Of a DNA stretch of 5,868 nucleotides, positions 1 through 5,226 are shown piece after piece (positions within the stretch are counted from its first letter, which is position 1; each line of letters begins with the position of its first letter). The position numbers and the translations under genes are program-made. Under the pieces are notes generated by a model. The model saw nothing but the letters and a program-made list of their open reading frames with translations. It searched no databases and was not told the DNA's origin. This stretch comes from DASWHX01 sp036397995 (GTDB lineage: Bacteria; Bacteroidota; Bacteroidia; Cytophagales; Cyclobacteriaceae), in contig DASWHX010000201.1 in assembly GCA_036397995.1 (NCBI GenBank), positions 1 through 5,868 on the forward strand. Direction: 5' to 3'.

Positions 1-205
1 TTTTAAGAGTTTGGGCAAATTATTTAACAATGATTAAATTCAGAATTTTAATTACTTCATTATCACGATTCCTTCGCTTCGCATACCTTTTCATTTGAAG
101 TTTGTTAATCTCATATTTTTCAAAAGCCATTCGAAAAATGAACTCTACCTCTCCCTGCCGCCGCAAAAGGTGTACCTGAAAAATTGAAAGAGACTTGCTA
201 CCAAA
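1..205. other. AT-rich stretch, no firm gene
   Basis: No convincing gene lies here. The minus strand is open from an ATG at 230-232 down to a TAA at 20-22, giving 70 residues. Its second half is strongly basic (KRYAKRRNRDN) and it resembles no family I recognise. Its first codons overlap, on the opposite strand, the start of the small plus-strand frame at 206, so at most one of the two is likely to be real. On the plus strand, residues PAAAKGVPEKLKE can be read at 154-192 in a frame that stops at 139-141 upstream and carries no start codon. This could be the remnant of a gene continued in another frame at 206. Confidence 0.3.
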
Positions 206-325
206 ATGATCGGCGGAAGAGGAAAAGTTCATAAAGCCATCAGGGAAGCCCTGGAAAAAGACGCCGAACTAAAGGCCCGATATGAGGCAATCCTGGCTGA
301 TGTGAAAGATCCCAACAAAAGTTAA
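206..325 (+). CDS. Small hypothetical protein or decayed gene 3' end
   Basis: This frame encodes 39 residues, beginning MIGGRGKVHKAIREALEKD and ending DPNKS. The product is charged and predicted mostly helical, and I do not recognise it. The codons are GC-richer (GCC, CTG, GAC) than the surrounding DNA, which suggests real coding sequence. The frame is open upstream of the ATG only to a TGA at 185-187. The neighbouring frame just before it reads GVPEKLKE, which would join naturally to LATKMIGGRGKVHKA if one indel were corrected near 190. The stretch may therefore be the 3' end of a larger frameshifted gene rather than a stand-alone small protein. A strong terminator follows 27 bases after the stop, consistent with a genuine transcript end. 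Confidence 0.35.
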   Translation: MIGGRGKVHKAIREALEKDAELKARYEAILADVKDPNKS

Positions 326-352
326 TTTTCAGGAATTGCAGTTGTTTTAAAT

Positions 353-389
353 ATAATAAAAGAGGAGGGAGGACCTCCTCTTTTATTAT
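353..389. terminator. Bidirectional intrinsic terminator
   Basis: A perfect 16-bp inverted repeat (353-368 and 374-389) encloses a 5-base loop, GAGGA. The inner half is GC-rich (GAGGAGG/CCTCCTC) and the outer half is A/T, so either strand gives a stem followed by a T-rich tract. It lies between the end of the small plus-strand frame (325) and the end of the minus-strand TPR gene (433), as expected for a shared terminator between convergent genes. Confidence 0.85.
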
Positions 390-432
390 TGTCCACAGGA
401 ATTCTTTCCTTAAACCGGAAATCAAAGATCGT

Positions 433-2106
433 TTATGCTCCTCTCAGGTATGACATTGCTTTTTCTCTCCGGGGTAAAGTGACCTCGGCATCAGCCGAAA
501 CCTCGATCAGTTTTTCGTAATACGTTTTTGCCGCTTCCTGGTTTCCGGAAAGTTCAGCAGCATGGGCTGCACCATAAAGGCTGTTAAACCTGAGTGGACT
601 TCTTTTCAGGGCGATCTCATATTGAACAAGCGCTTCAGCCGGTTTGTTGAGCTCCAACAACATGTCACCCAGTAACTCGCTGGCCGGAAGTAATTCTCCG
701 GGAGTGATAGCATGCTTATTTGTGGCATTCTCCTGTTCGGCAGCCAGGGTCATCCATTCAAGCGCTTCTTTTTTATTTCCATTTGCATATGCCAACCAGC
801 CCTTTACGGCATTTTTTTGGATTTCAACTTGCTGTGCCCAATATGGATTGCTTACTTTTTGTTTAAGCTCTTCCAATTTTTTAGCCGCATTCTCAGACTT
901 TTTAGTGAGCCCGCTCCTTGCAGCGCCCAATCCGACAGCAAAATGGGTCAGAGCTTCAAATTCCGGAAACTTATCCCAGTTTATTCCGTTGGGTTGCCTA
1001 GCTTCAAGAGAGGCGGCCTTTTCCCATTCCTGTCTTTCCAGGGCATACCGGGCCTCGACGGAAGCCATCGTATAGGCAGTGGTTGAATGTTCCTGGTATG
1101 GAGCTTCTGCATTCTTAAACTCCCCGATAATCTGACTTGCCTTTAGATCTTCCAGACGTTGTAAATGCGCATAAACAATATAGTCAACGGCATGAAAATA
1201 GTGCAGTGATACATTGCCGCCAACTCGCTGCTTTGAGGCGGCCTTCGCCGATCGCAAATTCCAGTCGATGGATTCTTCCCACATACCCAACCGCGTAAAA
1301 ATGTGGGTTGGCATGTGCAATGCATGAGGGACTTCAGGAGCAATATCGCTATAGTTGTTGGCGGCTGATAAAGCTTTATCCGCGAGTTCGGGATAGTCGT
1401 AGGCATGTATGGTGTAATGAAATCCGCCGGGGTGATCGGGAATGACCTGAAGTACCTCTTCAGCCAGTTTACCGGCCTTTATTAAATTTGGGTAAGTTTT
1501 ATCCTGCGGATCAGCAGTTGAAATAAGCAGTAAAGCATAAAAAGATTTTATTTCAAGATCATCCGGAAACATTTCCAAAGCAGTCTCCCAGCCTTTCTCA
1601 AAACTCTTTAACCTTTCCAGTTCTGTTTTTTCAAGGCCGTTTTCATAGTAAGAGGCAAGAGCCTGACCATAAACGGTTTCTTTTTGATTGGATGAAAGTT
1701 GAGACGCCTTTTGTATCAATTCCCATCCCTGCTTCATTCCTGCTTCTCCAGGTTCGTCAGGCCAAACCGGATGGATCAAGGTTAACGCTTTTCCCCAGTG
1801 TCCCCAAAAACACTCCGGAGCAGTTGCAATTACTTTATCAAAAACTTTTTGAGCTTCATCATATGTCATGTGATGCACTAAAGCCAATCCGTATGAGATC
1901 AGGGAATCAGTTTCCTGCCCACATCCGTCTGAAAACTGAACCGTTCCACAAACCGTGATGCCCGTTTTAGCCGCGAAACCTGCATTTTCACTTTTCGGGG
2001 TGCATGATAAGATTGACAAAACAATGGTTAATAACCATACAGGATGATATCTGAATGTTCCGGCCCAGCCTGGAACAGAAAGACGTTTAAATGAAACATT
2101 TATCAT
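433..2106 (-). CDS. TPR-repeat lipoprotein of unknown function
   Basis: The product is 557 residues long. The N-terminus has a basic start, a hydrophobic run around residues 23-34 and a lipobox-like ILSC with Cys35, so it is probably a lipoprotein facing the periplasm or outer membrane. Residues 50-130 follow the family pattern: a short Cys-containing segment, GLALVHHMTYDEAQKVF, then an Ala-rich TPR helix pair ending HPVWPDEPG. The middle carries the family's most conserved blocks, DHPGGFHYTIHAYDYP (224-239) and HALHMPTHIFTRLGMW (261-276), which are rich in His. A clearer TPR pair lies near the C-terminus (about 478-545). I know this family from many bacterial genomes only as TPR-domain hypothetical proteins; no reaction is established. 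The ATG at 2104-2106 is the only start that keeps the signal sequence. No Shine-Dalgarno is visible, as usual in Bacteroidota. The gene ends against the terminator at 353-389. Confidence 0.85.
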   Translation of the reverse strand: MINVSFKRLSVPGWAGTFRYHPVWLLTIVLSILSCTPKSENAGFAAKTGITVCGTVQFSDGCGQETDSLISYGLALVHHMTYDEAQKVFDKVIATAPECFWGHWGKALTLIHPVWPDEPGEAGMKQGWELIQKASQLSSNQKETVYGQALASYYENGLEKTELERLKSFEKGWETALEMFPDDLEIKSFYALLLISTADPQDKTYPNLIKAGKLAEEVLQVIPDHPGGFHYTIHAYDYPELADKALSAANNYSDIAPEVPHALHMPTHIFTRLGMWEESIDWNLRSAKAASKQRVGGNVSLHYFHAVDYIVYAHLQRLEDLKASQIIGEFKNAEAPYQEHSTTAYTMASVEARYALERQEWEKAASLEARQPNGINWDKFPEFEALTHFAVGLGAARSGLTKKSENAAKKLEELKQKVSNPYWAQQVEIQKNAVKGWLAYANGNKKEALEWMTLAAEQENATNKHAITPGELLPASELLGDMLLELNKPAEALVQYEIALKRSPLRFNSLYGAAHAAELSGNQEAAKTYYEKLIEVSADAEVTLPRREKAMSYLRGA

Positions 2107-2177
2107 ATTATTTAGGTATTAGGTTGTTTAAACTGACCTGCAGAGGGTAAACTTGGCCAATCCGGTAAATTTGTGAA

Positions 2178-2577
2178 TTAATTCGGATTATTTCCATAGT
2201 AAACTTCAAAAAAAATTTTATATCTCTCCTGGGTTTTAAGCCTCTTGCCAGGTGTCTCTTTGCTTTTCTGCAACTTGGCAATTTTATTAATTTCCTCATC
2301 TTGATGGTTCAGTGGTGTATGGTTCGCCAGGAATTGATTAATGGTCTTAGTATTTGATCTCTTGAGTCTTTCGACAAAATCCTTTAATTGACCTGTATCA
2401 AACTTATCTAGAATTATGTTTGATATGGCGCCTCTTTGATTTTTATTTGAATCATGATACCATGCTTTGGCAACAGCTTCCTCAATGAATTTAATTATCG
2501 TTGCCCGTAGTTCATCTCCCAGAGGGATAATAATAATACTTTGAAATTCCTGCTCCAAAAACAAAAGTTGTTCTCAT
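2178..2577 (-). pseudogene. Frameshifted, truncated SIR2-like protein
   Basis: From the ATG at 2575-2577 the minus strand reads MRTTFVFGAGISKYYYYPSG and then meets TGA at 2512-2514. FVFGAG(A/I)SK at the extreme N-terminus followed by PxG is the nucleotide-binding start of SIR2-like domain proteins, a group often found in anti-phage NADase systems. The next frame continues as GDELRATIIKFIEEAVAKA. Removing one G from the GGG run at 2518-2520 joins the two as PSGDELRATI, matching the family's PxGxEL layout. Further on, FVERLKRSNTKTINQFLANH resembles the family's SIDxFL segment. The reading then ends at 2178 after about 130 residues, whereas relatives usually have 300 or more, and the rest of the domain is missing. 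The downstream frame alone could only start at a TTG (2562-2564), which is unlikely. It is best read as a dead remnant, though a single-base sequencing error at the GGG cannot be excluded. Confidence 0.65.
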
Positions 2578-2748
2578 TTCGAAAAAAATGATTACTGCTA
2601 CAACGGATCGTAAAAGTAAATTAGTAAAATCTGCGGGGTGCTTGCAAGTATTTTGTCGCATCGTATCAGAGAGCTTGTAATAGATATTTCAATAGTACAA
2701 TTACCATAATAATTGACTAGCTTTGACTCTAGAATATTCCTTGGACTA

Positions 2749-3387
2749 ATGCGTAGAAGGTTATTTTTCCTGAAATTTCTTAAACTTATTGCTTTTTTAG
2801 GTTTTGGTTCTTCTTTTTTCTTGAAAAGGACTGTTTCAGGGGAAAATGAACTAACACGGTCATTTATCCGGTACAGAGATAATCCGAATGATGATACTGC
2901 ATATCACCTCTATAAAACTCTACCTTTATACAATTCCAATGTCAAACAAAGTAGGCAAGAGATTGATAATTTATATTATCAGAGCTTTATTGTTTTGAAA
3001 AATCATTTAGCGACGGGTCTAAAGGGTGCAATTGACCTTGCTTTCAGGTTATTTTCCATTACTTATGGAGCAGAAAGGTCAGCACTTATTTGGGCTATTG
3101 CTCCATGTATCCACATAAACCCGACATACCTCTTAGTATCTCTGAAGACACATTCCCACTTAGTTTCAAAGGAAATGCTTTTGGGAAATTTGGGTCTTGA
3201 ATTTGTTGATAATATAGCGTTGCAAGATTTGGAAATTGAAAGGAGGATTCTGTCCTTAGAAAATGTCAATGATCCGAGTTTATTAAGAATACGTAATGAA
3301 TGTATTGGCATTTTAGCTAATAAACACCATGATGCATGCGACTACATGATGGAAGTGGGAAAGTATAATATATCTAAAAGTCTGTAG
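2749..3387 (+). CDS. Unknown protein with Tat-like/anchor N-terminus
   Basis: The product has 212 residues from the ATG at 2749. A TTG at 2713 would add 12 residues but follows directly on a stop codon, so I prefer the ATG. The N-terminus is MRRRLFFLKFLKLIAFLGFG, with three arginines, FLK and a hydrophobic run to residue 25 followed by KR. This resembles a twin-arginine signal (RRxFLK) or a simple N-terminal membrane anchor; no clear cleavage site is visible. The rest is predicted mostly helical, with a compact conserved-looking region at about residues 115-200 that includes LLGNLGLEFVDNIALQDLE and LENVNDPSLLRIRNECIGIL. I do not recognise the family. The gene stands alone, divergent from the SIR2-like remnant across about 170 bases and outside the tRNA-fragment repeats. 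Its reading frame is intact and rich in A/T codons. Confidence 0.7.
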   Translation: MRRRLFFLKFLKLIAFLGFGSSFFLKRTVSGENELTRSFIRYRDNPNDDTAYHLYKTLPLYNSNVKQSRQEIDNLYYQSFIVLKNHLATGLKGAIDLAFRLFSITYGAERSALIWAIAPCIHINPTYLLVSLKTHSHLVSKEMLLGNLGLEFVDNIALQDLEIERRILSLENVNDPSLLRIRNECIGILANKHHDACDYMMEVGKYNISKSL

Positions 3388-3616
3388 GTTAAATCCTTCT
3401 TAATAATGGGTCTGAATTGCAACGGCCGATCTTCCTCTTTTTTCTGATTTGGGAATTTCCTCCTCTTAAAGGATAATCCTATTGGATTTACCTTTCTCAC
3501 CACGGAACCTCATATTTCTTTCTTCTCCCCGTGCTTGAAGAGAATCGTCCGAAAACTACGGCCAGCATGAAATCTTGATCGCAAAAAGTGCATTATTGAG
3601 ATTATGCTGTGATGAT
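3388..3616. other. Gene-free spacer left of the first tRNA fragment
   Basis: I see no gene in this stretch. It has pyrimidine-rich patches around 3430-3470 and 3500-3530, and no frame longer than a few tens of codons with a plausible start. Together with 3663-3787, which carries only an unlikely minus-strand frame, it makes a run of about 400 bases without a protein gene. If the integration reading is right, this side is original host flank and 3617 is the edge of the inserted DNA. Confidence 0.5.
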
Positions 3617-3662
3617 GGGCCCAGCAGGATTTGAACCTGCGACCCTCTGATTAATAGTCAGA
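3617..3662 (-). other. tRNA 3'-half fragment, putative attachment site 1
   Basis: Read on the minus strand, this is the 3' half of a tRNA. It has an anticodon stem-loop TCTGA-CTATTAA-TCAGA, a variable region, a T-arm GCAGG-TTCAAAT-CCTGC and an acceptor strand TGGGCCC with A as discriminator. There is no D-arm or 5' acceptor strand (GGGCCCA) to the right, so it cannot be a complete gene. The loop would give anticodon ATT, which is not a normal bacterial anticodon. It shares an identical 25-base block (3621-3645) with the fragment at 5038-5062 and matches it at 36 of 40 positions over 3621-3660. Such displaced 3' halves are typical scars left at the far border when an element integrates into the 3' end of a tRNA gene. 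Confidence 0.7.
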
Positions 3663-3680
3663 TAATGAACAAACAAACTT

Positions 3681-3693
3681 TCTGATAATCAGA
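3681..3693. repeat. Short palindrome beside attachment site 1
   Basis: TCTGAT-A-ATCAGA is a perfect 6-bp inverted repeat with a one-base centre, 18 bases right of the tRNA fragment. Its half-site TCTGA also forms the arms of the anticodon stem at 3646-3650 and 3658-3662, so it may be a leftover recombinase core-type site. This is inference from sequence similarity only. Confidence 0.3.
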
Positions 3694-3787
3694 CTGATAG
3701 CAACTTTTCTTCCCTTCAGGTCGGATATAGGATCTGTTCTATTCTTTGGTCTTTCTGTGAAACTACAGGCATTAAAAGATTTCATAA

Positions 3788-3832
3788 TGTGGTATTCTCT
3801 TACCACAATTTTGTGGTATATTTGTACCACAA
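3788..3832 (+). promoter_or_regulatory. Twin operators over the xre-immA promoter
   Basis: Two palindromes share one half-site. The first is TGTGGTA-N6-TACCACA (3788-3807) and the second is TTGTGGTA-N6-TACCACAA (3811-3832), with centres 24 bp apart. The second overlaps a perfect Bacteroidota -7 box, TATATTTG (3817-3824), whose last six bases form the palindrome's spacer. A protein dimer bound there would block RNA polymerase. The start codon follows at 3848, so the expected leader is only about 15-20 bases. No good -33 box is visible. The arrangement is the one expected for autorepression by the Xre protein encoded immediately downstream. Confidence 0.8.
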
Positions 3833-3847
3833 CTAAACTAAACGCAA

Positions 3848-4198
3848 ATGAAATCATTCGGTCAAACTGCAAGAGACTTTCGGATTGAAAAAGGTTTTAC
3901 GCTCCGCAACTTTTGTTCAAAGGCAAACCTGGATCCTTCAAACTGGAGTAAAGTTGAAAGGGAATTAATGGAACCTCCAAAGGACAAGGAAATTATTGAA
4001 ACCATTGCTTCTGCTTTGAATCTTGATAATGAGCAGAAGCAAAAGTTAATGGACCTTGCAATTATTCATTCAATTCCTAAAGAATTGGTTGATGAACAAA
4101 TTGTCAAAAAACTTCCAATATTTTTTAGAACTCTAAGCGGTAAGAAACCCACCGAAAAAGAATTGAAGGAGTTAATTAAACTTTTAAGTAAACCCTAA
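3848..4198 (+). CDS. Xre-family HTH repressor
   Basis: This 116-residue DNA-binding protein has a Cro/CI-type helix-turn-helix over about residues 6-60: the scaffold helix starts at FGQTARDFRIEKG, helix 2 is TLRNFCSKANL and the recognition helix is DPSNWSKVERE. The C-terminal part, KLPIFFRTLSGKKPTEKELKELI, is the short tail seen in Xre proteins paired with ImmA/IrrE peptidases. It probably binds the two TGTGGTA palindromes just upstream and represses its own operon. The next gene starts 7 bases after its stop. In such pairs the Xre protein is the regulator that the metallopeptidase cleaves or relieves (as ImmR/ImmA of ICEBs1), and related pairs have also been proposed as toxin-antitoxin modules. 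The start is well placed, about 17 bases after the expected transcription start. Confidence 0.88.
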   Translation: MKSFGQTARDFRIEKGFTLRNFCSKANLDPSNWSKVERELMEPPKDKEIIETIASALNLDNEQKQKLMDLAIIHSIPKELVDEQIVKKLPIFFRTLSGKKPTEKELKELIKLLSKP

Positions 4199-4205
4199 AT
4201 TCGAA

Positions 4206-4817
4206 ATGCCGAAACCGAGAAGATTGACTCAACGCTACATTTGTGATGAAGCCGATAAAACCAGAGGATCAGAAGATATACCTGTTGAGATCGAGGAAAT
4301 TATAGAATTAAAATATAAGATTCAAATTGTTCCTTTACGCGAGCTCCTTAAGGTGGTAAATACAGAGGGATTTCTAAGTAAGGACAAACTGGAAATCTAT
4401 GTTGATCAAGAAAGGTACATAAATCCCATATTTAAGCAGCGACTTAGATTCACCCTTGCTCATGAGCTTGGCCATTACATTTTACATCCAGAATTCTACG
4501 AAGATGTTGAATTCAAGAAACCGGAGGATATAATTACATTTTTCAATTCAATGAATGAAGACGACCTGCACTGGTTTGAATACCAGGCAAATGAATTTGC
4601 CGGTAGAATTTTAGTTCCGGTAACCAAACTGGAGTCGCTTATAAATGGAAATAAATCCTATATAGAAGAATTGAAAGGCAAATTTCAAGAATCAGATGGA
4701 CATGATGATTTAATCCTGGATGCATTCTCACGAAAAATTTGCGGAGACTTTGATGTCTCTAATGATGTAATCAAAATTAGAATCCATAAGGAACGATTAA
4801 TTGAACATTTCAGTTAG
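4206..4817 (+). CDS. ImmA/IrrE-family metalloendopeptidase
   Basis: The product has 203 residues, normal for a compact ImmA/IrrE (COG2856-type) protein. Residues 82-94 read FTLAHELGHYILH, containing the zinc motif HExxH at 86-90. The third ligand is probably Glu125 in EYQANEFAGRILVP (125-138), the family's ExxANxFAxxLLMP signature, so the active site looks intact. The N-terminal 80 residues include the usual IPVEIEEIIELKYKIQI segment. The family cleaves partner transcription regulators: ImmA acts on ImmR, and IrrE acts on DdrO in Deinococcus. By context the target is the Xre protein 7 bases upstream in the same operon. No other effector gene lies between the flanking tRNA fragments, so this protease and its partner are the whole cargo. 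The signal that activates it cannot be read from sequence. Confidence 0.9.
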   Translation: MPKPRRLTQRYICDEADKTRGSEDIPVEIEEIIELKYKIQIVPLRELLKVVNTEGFLSKDKLEIYVDQERYINPIFKQRLRFTLAHELGHYILHPEFYEDVEFKKPEDIITFFNSMNEDDLHWFEYQANEFAGRILVPVTKLESLINGNKSYIEELKGKFQESDGHDDLILDAFSRKICGDFDVSNDVIKIRIHKERLIEHFS

Positions 4818-4928
4818 TTTCAGCAAGATGAAAGATCGAGTTACAACCTTCGTTTTAGGAGCGCCATCAAAAGGGTTAGGGATTTTAAAAGAAGTAGTTT
4901 TTTTCCTGAGGTCTTGATTCTAGTCATT

Positions 4929-4954
4929 CATCAGAGTCCTCTTTGACTCTGATG
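4929..4954 (+). terminator. Hairpin, possible terminator of xre-immA
   Basis: CATCAGAGTC and GACTCTGATG form a perfect 10-bp stem with a 6-base loop, about 110 bases after the immA stop. It is the best terminator candidate for the operon, but the bases after it (GGATTATTTGG) are only weakly T-rich, so efficiency is doubtful. Confidence 0.5.
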
Positions 4955-4986
4955 GGATTATTTGGAAGACTCTTTTGGGAAATGGA

Positions 4987-5029
4987 GAAAACAATTGATG
5001 ATTCTTAATTGCTAATTGAAATTGTTTTC
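4987..5029. repeat. Inverted repeat with AATTG repeats beside att site 2
   Basis: GAAAACAATT (4987-4996) and AATTGTTTTC (5020-5029) are perfect 10-bp inverted arms around a 23-base centre. AATTG occurs at 4994, 5008, 5015 and 5020. The repeat ends five bases before the tRNA fragment at 5035. It could hold arm-type recombinase sites or a host-factor site, or it could be a weak hairpin. Position is the only support for a recombination role. Confidence 0.35.
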
Positions 5030-5034
5030 CTGGT

Positions 5035-5082
5035 GGGCCAGCAGGATTTGAACCTGCGACCCCCTGATTATGAGTCATAATC
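5035..5082 (-). other. tRNA 3'-half fragment, putative attachment site 2
   Basis: On the minus strand this gives most of an anticodon stem-loop with loop CTCATAA (anticodon CAT, a Met or lysidine-type Ile tRNA), then TCAGGGGGTCGCAGG, T-loop TTCAAAT, CCTGC and the acceptor strand, followed by a CCA-like end at 5031-5034. Similarity to a tRNA stops inside the 5' side of the anticodon stem, and no D-arm follows, so it is a fragment. Compared with the copy at 3617 it lacks one G in the acceptor strand and differs at the anticodon. Bases 5066-5082 form a palindrome, GATTATGA-G-TCATAATC, a plausible pair of core recombinase half-sites over the anticodon loop, where tyrosine recombinases often cross over. 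The integrase gene starts 145 bases to the right. Confidence 0.7.
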
Positions 5083-5175
5083 CATACTATTTGTTTATTA
5101 TATCTTTCTTACCAATTTTGCATCTGGAATTAGTAAAAATAGCCATTTTAGGTCATTATACTATTTTTTCTTTTA

Positions 5176-5206
5176 TTGATGTTATTGGTTTGTTTTGCTA
5201 TATTTG
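5176..5206 (+). promoter_or_regulatory. Bacteroidota-type promoter of the integrase
   Basis: A perfect TAnnTTTG box, TATATTTG, lies at 5199-5206, with a TTG at 5176-5178 at a suitable distance for the -33 element. It would start transcription near 5213, about 14 bases before the integrase ATG. It has the same -7 sequence as the xre promoter but no GTGGTA palindromes around it, so nothing suggests control by the Xre protein. Confidence 0.6.
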
Positions 5207-5226
5207 TGTATCAAATTGTGTAGCAA

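Larger units (their letters stand above)
4818..5034. other. Gene-free spacer right of immA
   Basis: No confident gene lies here. An ATG at 4828 opens 29 codons to TGA at 4915-4917, reading TTFVLGAPSKGLG, which faintly recalls the GAGASKGxG start of SIR2-like proteins. It is too short and altered to call. A seven-T run lies at 4898-4904. Two inverted repeats, listed separately, occupy 4929-4954 and 4987-5029. The spacer ends at the second tRNA fragment. Confidence 0.4.

Noticed and set aside
644..1086. Two plus-strand frames opposite the TPR gene
   Set aside because: They are antisense to a gene with clear family motifs and show no protein-like features.
2108..2299. 63-residue minus-strand frame behind the SIR2-like remnant
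   Set aside because: It overlaps the 3' part of the longer frame and does not supply the missing SIR2-like continuation. The sequence resembles no family and there is no start signal.
3617..3662. A functional tRNA gene
   Set aside because: The T-arm and acceptor 3' strand are present but the D-arm and 5' acceptor strand are absent, so it cannot fold into a complete tRNA.
3788..3832. A CRISPR-like or tandem repeat array
   Set aside because: There are only two units, each palindromic and placed on a promoter, which fits operators and not an array.
3651..3872. 73-residue minus-strand frame across the xre promoter
   Set aside because: It runs through the operator palindromes, the promoter and the tRNA fragment, so those elements explain the sequence better than a gene.
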